The position numbers were made by a program, and so were the translations under genes. This document shows, piece by piece, positions 44,308-57,786 of a DNA stretch of 64,000 nt (position 1 is the stretch's first letter; the number at the start of each line of letters is the position of its first letter). The notes under the pieces are model-generated. The model searched no databases. It was not told the DNA's origin and worked only from the letters and a program-made list of their open reading frames with translations. Source of the DNA: Blastocystis sp. Blastoise (lineage: Eukaryota > Sar > Bigyra > Opalinata > Blastocystidae); assembly GCA_039096225.1 (NCBI GenBank), contig JBBPEB010000015.1:1029001-1093000 (forward strand), in the 5' to 3' direction.

Positions 44308-47300
44308 ATTATTATTATTATTATTACTCGTATTATCCATAAATTTAGTGAATATATAAATATACATCTTTTTTATTTATATAGAATACTATATCCCTCA
44401 TTTATTTGATTCTATAGATAACTCTTCTCTCTCTTCCTCTCAAAGGGTTTTTACTCATAAATACTGTCAATATTACTTATGAAGATCTACCCTATACATT
44501 CCCACGGGAATTTAATGGGACATTTATTCCTATTGAGAATGATAATGATGAATATTTTATGTATATTTTATATATATCAAAGATCTGATTTTTTATTGCT
44601 CTATTATGTTATAAATGCTTATTGTATTTATATATATATAGATATGCATCAATTTCTTTATTTATGTGTGATTATTACTATTGTTCTGAAAATGGAAGAA
44701 TTGATTTCTACGTGACTCCTGTCAATGACCCTCCAATCCCTCTAAATCCCTCTTTTTCTGGGGAATATCAACAATATAATCGTCATGAAGTATACAAAAA
44801 ATATTATATATTATATATTATATATTATATATTATATATTATATACATATTCATTTATAGTTTAAAGGATATGACATTGAAAATGATCCTATTACGTCAT
44901 TGATTCTCTATTCTATGTCAGAGAACTGCCTATTCTATACACTTCAAGAAGGAGTCTATATTCCTCAGTCTATAGGAATGAATATAACTACGGTTATTCT
45001 CTATTTCAGATATGATGGTCTACTAGATAAAAAGGATGAATATATATCTATTGTTCACACTTGTGAGTTCTCCTTTAGTCTTTTAGATGATAAAGGAGCT
45101 ATATCTACTCCTACTAATGGATACTTTTATGTATGCTCTTATTATTAGTTATATATATATATATATTTTTTTTGTTATGATATTCTTATTTTGTTATATG
45201 AATATAAATATTGTTATAGTAATAACTGTTATTTTTATTATTAAATAAGTATATATATAATTTAATAATAATATTCTATATATAGGTATTGAATCCATTA
45301 TCAGTATCTTCTTTTCCATCTATTTTATCTGTCAAACAAGATATCTCTCTCTCTTTTCATATTACACAACAATCTGTCTGGAATGATTGTATATATATAA
45401 TTATATATATAATTATATATATATATAGCTTCAGTTACATTTACACTATTATCTCCACCTCGTCATGGATCGTTAACAATTCTTTCTTCTTCTTCTTCTT
45501 CTTCTTCTTCTTCTTCTTCTTCTTCTTCCTCCTCTTCCTTTACTCCAGTTACTACTCTCCTCTATACTCCTTCTCCTTACTATTTTAATTCTCCACTTAC
45601 TTCTAGTATGTCTAAAGAAGATGAGGAATATATAGTGATTCAAGCTATTTCTCATGATGTTCTATCTCCTCCTACTGTTATTCCAATCACTGTTATTAAT
45701 ACTATTGATCCTATACAGTATATATATATATCCTTCATACATATATCAATCATTTTATATTATTTATCTTATTATAATCACATTTATTTATAATTATATT
45801 GATTAATAATCTTATTACTTTGATTATTTTATAACTCTCTTCTTCTTCTCTATAGACTAATCTGTCCAGAATCTGTATATATACCTTATCAGAATCATAC
45901 ATTATTACCTCCAATAACATTAATTGATCATGATCAAGATACACAAACACTTTTAGGTACAATTCGTACATTATCCGGTGTATTTCGTTTATATCCGTAC
46001 AATTCTACACATGACTTGTCTCTGTCCATTATAGCTGGATTCTATGATGGGATGACAGAGGATGTGTCATTCAGTGCTCGAGGAATGGCTACTCATTGGA
46101 ATGAGTTATATTCAAATATCACTTATAAATTATATTATACACAAAATGATACATTGAAAATCTATATTGAGAATTCTAAATATAATGTATATATATATGA
46201 ATTTTATTAAATTATTATTTTTTAACACTATTTATTATAATTATATACTATTTTTAAATATTATTTTTTGAACTCTGTATTAAATGATTGATTGTTCCTA
46301 TTCCTCTAGGCTTCCTGTGTCATCTTTATATATACTGATGCTTCTCAAGTGACTTATACAAATCCGATGACACTTCTCTATGTATTCTACGGAGTATGTC
46401 TTATTATTATGATATGCTGTTTATGCTCTACATGCTATTGTGTATATACTACTCTTTGCTGTTGCTGTAAGAGGAAGAAACAAAAACATAACAATAAGAA
46501 GAATGAAGTACTTATTGACATGAATAATCTAACAAATAAATCTAGTTCATCATCCAATAAACAATCAAAAGATAAGAAAATGAAAGATATATCAACTTCT
46601 GATTCTAAGCATAATCAAAATAAACAGAAAAATGAGGAAATGACTGATAAATATATGGATAATTCTCTTTCTCATGATATGGATGTTATAAAGAAGAATG
46701 ATGGAAACCATACTAAACAAGGGAACAAGAAAGAAATTGAAATGATATCTTTAGAAGAGAATCATGTCTCACATGTAACTTCTTCTTCTTCTTCTTCTCG
46801 TTATAATAATACTGCTATGAATGAAAATTTTACTAATGATATTATTCCTACTGTTCTTTATAGTGACACAGATTCAGATGTTCCTCCTCCTCGAATGTTA
46901 TCTTCTAGTTCTTCATATATATCTAATAATTCTAGTATACAAAATCAAATAAACAATTCATCTTCTTATATACCTAATAATCCAGCTATTCAGAATCAAA
47001 TAGAATTCTCATCTCCATTATTTTTAGGTATACCTGAAAAGAAAAAGAAGAAACATCATCATAAATCAATTCATTCAAAAACAATGAATTCATCTGGAAT
47101 AACAACTTCTTTACCTCTTCACAATACTATTATTTCTCAAGAAAATCATTCAAATAAACCGTTGTCATTGATGGAAGAGATTCAATTGAAAACCAAAAAG
47201 AGACAAGAAAGTTCTATAATGAATTCTTCTGTTATTCCTACAACGATTTCAACATCTATACAATCTACTTCTTTACCAACTACTAGAATAGATAACTCTT

Positions 47301-47362
47301 CATTGTTTCCAATGAATACAAATAAAATAATATCAAAACATAAACATCATCATCACCATTAA
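43049..47362 (+). CDS. Type I membrane receptor with LamG-like and cadherin/CSPG-like repeats
   Basis: About eleven exons; ATG 43049, TAA 47360-47362. A signal peptide (MKSLFLWVFLFLITTVLSS) is followed by a concanavalin A/LamG-type domain: FSIEFWQKFD, HIVITFNETRI, IIINGQQM, FTIGNLNIPETT, GDLYLFRFYDRVLNDIDIL (about 43350-44035). Next come Ig-fold repeats: ITLLSLPLKGFLLINTVNITYEDL, VTPVNDPPIP (about 44720), and SVTFTLLSPPRHGSLTILS, whose PP-x-HGxLT and VNDPP patterns are typical of cadherin-like/CSPG repeats. A (TCT)n stretch at 45480-45530 encodes poly-Ser. A transmembrane helix (LLYVFYGVCLIIMICCLCSTCY, about 46375-46440) leads into a Cys cluster and KRKKQK, then about 300 residues of Ser/Asn-rich cytosolic tail ending KHKHHHHH. 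Probable adhesion or sensing receptor; ligand unknown. Confidence 0.75.
45479..45531 (+). repeat. Exonic (TCT)n tract encoding poly-Ser
   Basis: TCT/TTC trinucleotide repeat in the receptor gene, in frame from GSLTIL into about 18 serines and then FTPVTTLL. The reverse-strand Arg-rich frame (45473-45655) is an artefact. Confidence 0.75.
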
Positions 47363-47724
47363 TGATTAAAATACTTTTTTTATTATATTTTAGTTATATA
47401 AAATACTATTTTTTATATAAATAATTTTAATACCTATCAATAAATAAAACAAATATTCTCTCTTTATATAACTAAACCTAATAACTACAGATATACTAAG
47501 ACTTTAAAAATACAATAAAGGATACATCAATAGAAAACTGTTTTTAAAGAATACAAGAAAAGAAGAAAAATGAAAAAAAGAAAAGAGAAAGGAAACAGTA
47601 AAACAATTTCAGAAAACTATAAGAAGAGAAATAAATTAAAAAAGAAATCAATTACGTTCCAAACGAAAATAAATTATTTTATAGAAATCCAAGTTAATCT
47701 AAATAAGGCGCAGCAATAATTCAT
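47363..47724. other. Convergent gap between the LamG receptor and NAA38
   Basis: 362 bp, T-rich then A-rich; no gene seen. Confidence 0.5.
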
Positions 47725-48048
47725 CTATAATAATTGAAAATCAGATTCAAGTTTGACGATATGTTTTCCAGGAATAATAGTTCTACCGACTCTTCTACGA
47801 ATCTCTTTGTCTTTCTCATTGAAAAAGAGAATTTCTTCAGTTTCAATCATAATGATGTTCATGAAAGAATCAAAACATTGTAGTTTTCCAGATAAAACAC
47901 GACCATCAGAAATGAACACTCGAACTCTCTTTCTAAGGTATGATCGAAGTGTTTGGCAGCTCGGACAATTGTCAAGATTTCCAACAGCAACTTTGACATT
48001 GACTTCTTCATCATTTTGACAAGTTTCAACTTTAGGAGTTACAATCAT
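47725..48048 (-). CDS. NAA38: NAA38/LSMD1-like Sm-fold subunit of NatC
   Basis: A single-exon 107-residue protein, ATG 48048, stop TAG 47725. The Sm fold is visible: LRSYLRKRVRVFISDGRVLSGKLQCFDSFMNIIM (Sm1, with DGR and F-x-N positions), and IPGKHIVKLE (Sm2). The GRTIIPGKHIV segment, in place of the RG-containing Sm2 of canonical LSm proteins, matches LSMD1/NAA38, an auxiliary subunit of the NatC N-terminal acetyltransferase. The N-terminus (MIVTPKVETCQNDEE) is short and variable, as in the family. Two cysteines (CPSC) precede the fold. Confidence 0.85.
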   Translation of the reverse strand: MIVTPKVETCQNDEEVNVKVAVGNLDNCPSCQTLRSYLRKRVRVFISDGRVLSGKLQCFDSFMNIIMIETEEILFFNEKDKEIRRRVGRTIIPGKHIVKLESDFQLL

Positions 48049-49689
48049 TTGTTGTTATTTAATTGAGCAAAAATTTAAATTTAAAAAAAGAATTAACTTG
48101 GAATTTATAAATAAAAAATATGCGTGTTCTTTCTATATCATTTTCATAAAAATAGTTTCATTTGGATAACCTGTTATGGTTGTAGTGATCATAGAAATTC
48201 AGAGAACTACTATCGATTACGTAATCAATTGGATCCGATGTTTTCAGTATTGGTCGTCATTTTGGATTGGAGAACCACTTTTGAAAGAAAAATGGATGGA
48301 TATAAATTATGTTGAGAAAAATAGACCAATAATATGATGCCAACGCAATTTCGTGCATCCAATAGGATGATGGAGTCTTGTCTCATGTTTCATTTCACCT
48401 TTTTTTGAGTCATACACTAAGAACGGTACTGACACTATTCTAAGTCATTCTTCAAATAGGTTCGATGTATTGCAAAATAAGTCAGTTGTACTGAAGTGAA
48501 GAAAGTAGTTCTTAACTCTTTTTTTTTGTGTACTGACTTGATTCCTTATTGTTTCCAAATCCATGTATTTCAGTGAGGAGGAAACATGAGAAGATATATA
48601 TTTGTATATGAAACAATTAGTTATTATTATAGATTGGAATAGGATTCTTGATGTTTTTTCTCTTTATCTACATGTATTTTGGTTATGAAAAGGTTATAGG
48701 AGTGAGGTTACACCATTAAAGTTAATTTATTCATAATCTTCTGAAATTTTACATAATAAAAAGAAATACTAAAAAGAAGAATTTTGCTTAATATTGGTTG
48801 ATTGGCTTTGTAAAATAAGCTAGTAACATGTTGGTGATATAGTAGGTATATATGGCTTATTGAGAGGAATAGAAATATGATTTTTAGAGAGATATTTTTG
48901 ATGTAATTGTGTTAATTGGTTGAATGATAGTGATTCTGTTTTTGTTTATTGATTCTTTTATGTGACATATAATCTTAGAATATAAGAAGATGGTTTCTAG
49001 AATGAAATAAACTTTTTTTGGAGATATAATTGTTAATGAAAAAGAATTCGATATTCTAATAGTAGATTGGTTTTAGTATAAGATATATCATTGAGTAGTT
49101 GTTTGCTGATGATTCTAGAATATTCTCATGTTAGAAAGATATATTTCAAGTGGCTTAATTGAACATTTTGTTCAAGTAAGTGTTTAAAGAATAGATTTCT
49201 GCATCGCTATTCATTCTATAAGTATAATAGAGTATTCACATATATATAAATATAAGTTATCCTTGTGAATGATGAAGAAAAGAAGAACTGAAATCTTCAA
49301 AAGATTCCAGTTTTTATCAAGTCAAATACTATTGAGATACAGTGGAAATATCCAAAAGAAACGTCTTCTTCCTCAAAATAATTCAACTGTAAGACGTCTT
49401 CCACTAGTCATAACAACGTCGTCATGAAATAAATGACAACGTTTGACTAAGAATCCAATTATTCTTCGAAAGAACTCTAGATATAGAATTGAACCCTTTT
49501 TCTTTTTATAGAAAAAAAATCATATAATAAAGCAACTATTTATAATGGAAGTATTTTGAAAACATTAAAATAGAATTATACACAAAAAAAAAACTAGTAA
49601 CAGTGAATATGTATAAAAAACATAAAAAAAAACATAATAATAATGGAGATGTATGATACAGTATTAGGACTTATTGTGTATGAATGTGA
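48049..49689. other. 1.6-kb gene-free region with strong G-over-C skew and a hairpin
   Basis: No conserved coding sequence is found. Between about 48560 and 49110 the plus strand is conspicuously poor in C and comparatively rich in G (for example 15 G against 1 C in 48841-48900). At 49415-49443 there is a hairpin (see separate entry). The stretch 49500-49690 is A-rich, as expected downstream of the minus-strand gene ending at 49690. A non-coding transcript is possible but not shown. Confidence 0.5.
49415..49443. repeat. Imperfect inverted repeat, 11-bp arms, 7-nt loop
   Basis: AACGTCGTCAT (49415-49425) pairs with ATGACAACGTT (49433-49443) with one mismatch; the loop is GAAATAA. Its GC content is high for this locus. 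It lies 370 nt from the nearest stop codon and does not overlap a gene. Confidence 0.6.
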
Positions 49690-51167
<1,478 letters not shown>

Positions 51168-51620
51168 GTGTATGATTGTTTTGATATTTATATCTAAATA
51201 TATATATATATGAATTCATGAACAACTCAATTTTATATATTTCAATTCAAAAAGATACTTGAATATAGTTTAGTGCTTTCTTTTTTAAAAAGAAATATAT
51301 GTTTCTTTTCTGTGGTGTTTTTCTTTTTTTATAATAAGAATAGAGACAGTTTCTTTTTATTATATTCTAGTTCAAAAAAGAAATATAATTATTCAAAATT
51401 GAGAATAATAGGAATACTAGAAACAACATAACAATATATAGAATTATGTATATGAATATATACATGAAAAACATTTTTTTTAAACGTTAAGAAACATTTT
51501 ATACATATATATATTTGAGAAGAAAAGCTAGATAAAACTTCTTATATTAACAACAAAAAAATAAATTTTATTTAAAAAATAAAAAGAGAGAAAGAGAAAT
51601 AAATATAAAAATAATAATAT
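51168..51620. other. Tandem gap between PGM3 stop and upstream region of the acidic protein gene
   Basis: 453 bp holding the presumed promoter of the minus-strand gene starting at 51167 and the 3' flank of PGM3. No gene is seen. Confidence 0.45.
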
Positions 51621-52277
51621 TTAAGGCATTTCACCAACACCTCTAGCAAGTTTATAAGTAGTTCTTTCAACTTCTTTAGCTAACCATAGAGCGTGTTCTT
51701 TCGTATCTGCTTCAGCATAGACACGAACAACATTTTCAGTTCCTGACGGTCTGACGAAAGAACGACCGTGAGGTACTTGCTTAACTAATTCATCTATAGC
51801 TTCTTGAATACCTGCAGGCTCTAAACATCTAGTTTCATCATCATTATTCTTAAAGATAGAACGATCTTCTACTTTAACTACAGAATTCACACTAGGAAGA
51901 TCCGTATACATATTGATCCAGTCATCAAGAGTGATATTTGTAGTCGATAAAATAGCTTCAACGAAAAGACTATCTGAAAGAGCGTCACCAACAGCTTGAT
52001 TCACAAGTTCAGAAGCAGCTATAATATTATTCTTAGCATGTATTTGAACTTCCTATATATATATATATATATAGGTTAATAGAATATTTTAAAAAATATA
52101 AGAAGATTATAATATGTATATATTATTATGTATATACAGTAAGAGTAGAATTATCTAAACTCTTTAATTCATTAAGGAAAGTATCTTTGAATAAGACGGT
52201 ACCGTGACCATTAGCTTCAAAATACATACCAATATCAAATTGATGAGCCTTAGGGTGAAGATTCTTAACCTATAGGG

Positions 52278-52374
<97 letters not shown>

Positions 52375-53000
52375 TATAAATATATATATACACCAGTTTT
52401 AGCAAGAACAAGAGGCATATTATGTTCTTTAACGAAATCAGTAGAAGCACCATTAGCATAAGCAGTTTTTACAACACCAAGAGTCTTATTAGGTATAAGG
52501 TATATAATATATAAATAATAATAATAATAATCATATTTATATAAACAATAATAACAATAATTAAAAATAAATAAACATAAATAATAATATAATAAATAAT
52601 AATAACAAAACATACATTAGGAAGATTAAGGTTCTTTAATTGATCTCTGCACCAAATAGCGAATATAGATAATAATTTATCACCATCTAATAATACGAAT
52701 TTTCCATTACGAGAAGTGAAATAGACGATTCGATCAGCATCGCCATCGAAAGCACAGGAACGTCTTTCAGCAGCTTGTTCCATGGTACATTCAGTAGGTA
52801 AACAAGTCTTTGTAACTAAATGATTAGCACCACATAAATAATTCAAATTAGTTCTATGATTATTAATAGGAATAATCTTAAGATAATCACCAAGAGCAGC
52901 CTGGATTTCATCGATAACTAAAGCACCAGCACCATTAGAACAATCAATATATAAAGGAGTCTATAGAATATATTATAAATAGATATTTATATAAATATAA

Positions 53001-53032
<32 letters not shown>

Positions 53033-53919
53033 TCATACACGTTGTTTGCATTTATCTTCGAATCCTTGACAGAGTGTTTTATAAGCATCTCCTAACATCT
53101 TAAAATATCCTTGACGACCTTCCCATTCAGTCTTCTTGAAATTATGCATACGAACAACATGATGAAGAAGAGGAGTAGTCACTTCTTCTAAATTATCCAC
53201 TTCACAACTCATTGACTTACATACATCTACTACACGATTCGATAATCTCTATATATATTTACAGAAGTAGAAATATATTATTAATATATATTATATTCAA
53301 TAAAGAAAAAGAGAGAAAAACTCTTATAAAGAATCAATTTAAATAAATAAATAAAAACATAAATAAAATTCTAAAAATCTACATACTAAACTACTTGAAC
53401 GAGTATCACGACCAAGAATAATTTTACAAGGAGTATGAATATCAATATTTTCTTTATCAACAAATTCATTTATTTCTTTAATGCAATCTTCAACAGAAAC
53501 ATTAGCCATACTAGTAGCAAACTAAATAGTTATATAAACAATACAAATAATACAAATAAATAAAAATGAATAAAAATAAATAAAAACAATAAAAATAAAT
53601 AAAAATAAATAAAAATTAATAAAAATAAATAAAAGCATACACCTTCCCAAGCAATAGCAAGCATACCACCATCAGGTTCAACAATCTTAATACCATTTTC
53701 ATTTTCAGGATTGTGAGAAGCAGTAACCATAACACCAATAGTCTTCTTAGTACACATGGATCTTAAAGCAGCAACAACACCACATCTAGCAAAGACATTA
53801 TCTAAAACAGCACCTTCAGCTCTGAAACCAGCAGTACCATAACGGAATTGTTGTTCTACTTTAGGAACATCATCAAGAGTCTTTTTTAAAGTAGGAAAAA
53901 CTGATAAAATATCACACAT
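51621..53919 (-). CDS. PGM3: Phosphoacetylglucosamine mutase
   Basis: About eight exons; ATG 53919 ([15 protein letters not shown]), TAA 51621. It interconverts GlcNAc-6-P and GlcNAc-1-P on the path to UDP-GlcNAc. The four alpha-D-phosphohexomutase elements are all present: catalytic serine loop [13 protein letters not shown] with Ser in ASHNP (about 53700-53740), metal loop DGDADR (about 52735), sugar loop FEANGHGT (about 52195-52225), and phosphate-binding [15 protein letters not shown] (about 51710-51760). [11 protein letters not shown] near the N-terminus and [11 protein letters not shown] fit the eukaryotic PGM3/Agm1/Pcm1 subfamily. Length about 530 residues is normal. Introns carry sense-strand TTA repeats (52271-52373, 53008-53031). 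Confidence 0.95.
52271..52373. repeat. (TAA)n / sense (TTA)n microsatellite in a PGM3 intron
   Basis: About 34 triplets within the intron that starts GTGTATATATATTTATATATTATT and ends TATAG before the exon encoding [17 protein letters not shown]. The long Leu frame is not protein. Confidence 0.85.
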
Positions 53920-54739
53920 CTTTTAATAAATAGATAGTATTCAATAAGCTTATATAAAAAGAAAAAACAACTCTTCTTTTTCTTTTATTTTTCTTTCTTT
54001 TTAAGGTTTGTTTCGTTGTCTTTCATTTGTTTGAAGACTTCAACCAATGAAATGCTTTTCTACTAAGAAAAGAACCTCTCAAATACGTAGTATTTGGCTT
54101 TTTGTTCCCAACTTTTATTCCATTTGCCTATTCTCCTATGACGAATAGAGATGACAAACCACTGTTTTCACAATTTGTTTTTGTTGTTTTATTATGCTTT
54201 TATTTATTCAGTTCATGATCTAATTATCATTTTAATATTTAAATCAATGCAAAGACATTGTCAAGAATAGTATGTACATTTTTTTACTTGCAACTGACGA
54301 TAATTAAGTAATTGCTATTTTTATTCATTTTCATTAATATAGAAGATATTCTAGGGTACCAAGATAGAAATGTAAAGTTGAACAAATATCAAAATAAAAA
54401 CCATACTATTAAGGAGTATACCTGTCTTATTTATTGTTTTATACTTGAAGAATGTATAGGCTCCTTATTAAACGGCCATTTTTTGATGAAAATAAGATTA
54501 ATTGGGTCAAGAGGTAAATTTGTTGGATAAAGTGAATCACAAATACTCCTATTGGATATTAGCTAAACACATCCATGTTTTTGTGAGACAATAGATGGGA
54601 TTCATATTCATTTTTATTTAGAAGGATATATGATCGATGATAAGAATATAAGAATAGTTATTTGGCTCTTCTACTTAATAAAGTATAAAACCGTATTAAT
54701 ATAAATCTACACCCAGTTTATCTCCATTAAAACAGTTCA
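53920..54739. promoter_or_regulatory. Divergent upstream region, PGM3 / sphingomyelin-synthase-like
   Basis: 820 bp between start codons. No gene is recognised; the open stretch at 54312-54530 is not conserved. Composition is more balanced than intron DNA. Confidence 0.4.
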
Positions 54740-57270
54740 ATGAATTCGTTTCCATATCTGCGTCTTTCGAAAGGCAACAAAAGAACTACAAAAGGTTCTT
54801 TGCCTGTAATTGTTGAAGAGCAACAAGATAAGGTTTATGAATGTCAGAATGATATAAACATAACTGAAGGTGATCATGTAGTGAATTCTTCCCTTTTATC
54901 TTTTTTTAATTTGTAAATATTTATGTATTATATAGGTGTGTGTAGATTATAGCGATGTTTATTTATATTACATAACAATAGGCACTTTATTCAGTATATA
55001 TAGGAAAAAGAAAGAAGAGGATATCCGTCAAACAAGATATTCAAATGAGGCATTCTGTGAGATGAATGCTTCTAAGAATTCAAGGTTTATGAAAGTATTA
55101 TCTTCAAAGTTATTCAACAGAGTTGTTGCTACTTTTATAATATCCATAAACTTGATGATAGTTTCTTTTGTATATATTTCAAATATCTTATCTATAATTA
55201 TTTAGAGTTTGTTTAGTAGCAATCTTACTATTTCTATATTGTTGAAAGTTTTAGAAAAACTAAATATCCTGTTAGTTTTGGCTTATATAATGTATATTTA
55301 TACAGTATATTATAAGTAAAGTATTATAGATGTTTAGGTTATTCATATACACTTCCCTTATTTCATATCCATTGTAATTTATATATATATACTGATATAT
55401 AGTGATATATATTGTTTTAATTATTGATTTATATATATATATATTGATTTATATAATGTGTACACATTTATTTATATCTATTTTTAGTGGAACTACAAGG
55501 ATTACTGATTCCTTCTGAACAGAGTTATTTAAAACGGATCGATTTCCAAGAGATAAAACGACATATTCTTTGGGTACCTGCTATTCTTGTATATATATTT
55601 TTTAATATATGTCATTATTTGAATACAATTATAGATAGTTTTATATATAATAATATATTTATAATATATATATAATGATAGCCTAGAATATATATATATA
55701 TATAACAACATGTATGTATATAGTCATTAAACTATGCATGCTTATTCATATGGATTTCATTTTTCTATATTATCTGGAGTTCACAATGTATATATCTATA
55801 TATATAATATAATATATAATCTATGTTAATAATAGAGTATATTAATGAGTATACTATATAGATATACCTTTAATAGAATATTATGGGTATTTCATATTCT
55901 TCATAGTATCAATAGTATATACATGTTTTATTCTTATTAATGGATATAAACAGATGGATAGATCTCTCTATATAATGGCTTGTAATAATATACTTATCTT
56001 CATTTCTGGAATAATTGCTACCACTCTCAATAATGTGACTCATTTTCTTCATGTTCCTGGACCATTATTGTATATATATATATATATAATTTTATAAATC
56101 ACTTTATAAATCACTTTATATATAACTTTTATATAACTTTATATATTATTTTATAAATAACTTTTATATCAAACTCTACTTTTTCTCATTCTATATACTT
56201 ATAACACTATAAATTCTATACATAGATATGACATTGGATTTGAGTACATTCCTGAAGTCTTTGGAGTTGCGACAGAGTATTCTAATAGAATTCTTATTGC
56301 ATTTATTGGATCTTGTGTATGTTTATCTCTTGTTTATTCTCCAGATGTTCGAAATAAGATGTGGTGTGATTTTGGAAGAATTGCTAGTGTTATGATTGTT
56401 TGTAAGGTAGGGATTATGCATATATAATAACAGATATATATTATAAACATTTTATAAAGTAGATATATAAGAATTATGTTATCATTAATAGAATAATATA
56501 CTATATAAATTATATTAATATATCAATATATAAATATAGGGCTTCTTGGGATGGATGACATTACTACCTGGACCAGCCCCTCATTGCCGCTTAGGAAGCG
56601 AGAATTACCCACCAACATCAATTCAAGATATATTTATAAGACAAGTATATATATTTTTTGATTTTATTAAAACTATTATTCCATTTATTCTATCATATTG
56701 ATATTTATATATATATATATATATATAATATTATAATACTGTATAGGGTGTATTATTTGGAAAATCATACAATTGTGGAGATTTGATATATAGTGGACAC
56801 ACAGGTTTTGTAGTGATTGTAGCACTCTTATCCATGGACTTATTTCGATATTCTAAACCTATTTATAAGTATACTATCCTTATTTTTTTATATTACTTTT
56901 TAAATATTGTTAATACTAATTATATTTTGATTTATAAATATTTATGGGGTATGTATTGTTTTGTAGCCATTCTTTTATTTTCTTATTTTTGTATTGCGGC
57001 AAGAAAACATTATTCAGGTATTTATTCCAGTATCTATTTCCATTATAATATTCTATAGTTGATATTGCTTCAGCAATAATTATTACTATCTTGATGTATT
57101 TTACTTTCAGAAATGATTGGAATCCACATAAATCATATTCAGAAACGATTCAAATACACTTAGGACAAGAAACTGTTCAAGACTATTCTGAAGAAAATCA
57201 AATGAATGCTCAAAATACAAGTAACTCAATTGTACCTGAACAAGATCAGTATCTTTCTGCAAGTATTTAA
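54740..57270 (+). CDS. Sphingomyelin-synthase-like phosphotransferase (PAP2_C family)
   Basis: About eight to ten exons; ATG 54740 (MNSFPYLRLSKGNKR), TAA 57268-57270. A hydrophilic N-terminus is followed by several membrane segments. Family motifs: VPGPLL-YDIGFEYIPEV (the PLPDxxxxxxP D1-type motif, exon join near 56078/56226), GPAPHCRLG, CGDLIYSGHTGF (about 56775; catalytic His of D3) and RKHYSGVDIASA (about 57003-57080; His and Asp of D4). These define sphingomyelin/inositolphosphoceramide synthases, which transfer a phospho-headgroup to ceramide in Golgi or plasma membrane. Headgroup specificity cannot be read. The exon structure between 55180 and 55730 is uncertain: a phase-1 join into VELQGLLIPSEQ is needed but its donor was not found, so a small exon may have been missed. 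Confidence 0.75.
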
Positions 57271-57786
57271 AAACACCCGAATTATTCCATAATATTTGTG
57301 TAATCACGTGCTATCTTTTGTAAAATAGTAGTTATTTTATCTTGTTTTGTTTAACATATGTTGTTCTAAAAATATTATATGAAAGGACATATTGAAAAAT
57401 GTTTATCATCAAAATTCTGACTAATTCTTGGAATTCAAACTCAATAGAAACTCAATAATTCTTTAGCAAAATTTCTATGACATCACAGGATGTTTGGAAC
57501 ATATATTAATAACAGAAAAGGAAAAATAGATGATTATTGATCAGAACTTTTGTGTCCTAGTATATAGATATCATACAGACTTATTCGAGTACGATGCAAG
57601 CAAATTTATATCAACAATAACATAAAAATAACGAAACCAAATTGAATTATCATCGATAAAACAAATGAAACGGGAATTTACATTTTAAAAGGGATTTTTC
57701 AGAGAAATTAAAAAAATATTTGATTTTTTGTTGTGTCTTATTGAGTGCGAATTGTTTGTTGACACTACTTTAGTTGTTTGTAAACG
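57271..57786. other. Tandem intergenic gap, no gene seen
   Basis: 516 bp between the sphingomyelin-synthase-like gene and the Ser-rich gene; presumably the 3' flank of one and promoter of the other. Nothing else is recognised. Confidence 0.5.

Noticed and set aside
45473-45655. Arg-rich minus-strand frame
   Set aside because: Antisense shadow of the (TCT)n poly-Ser exon.
52164-52613. Poly-Ile/Leu frames across PGM3
   Set aside because: The repeat lies in an intron; the mutase motifs continue in phase on either side.
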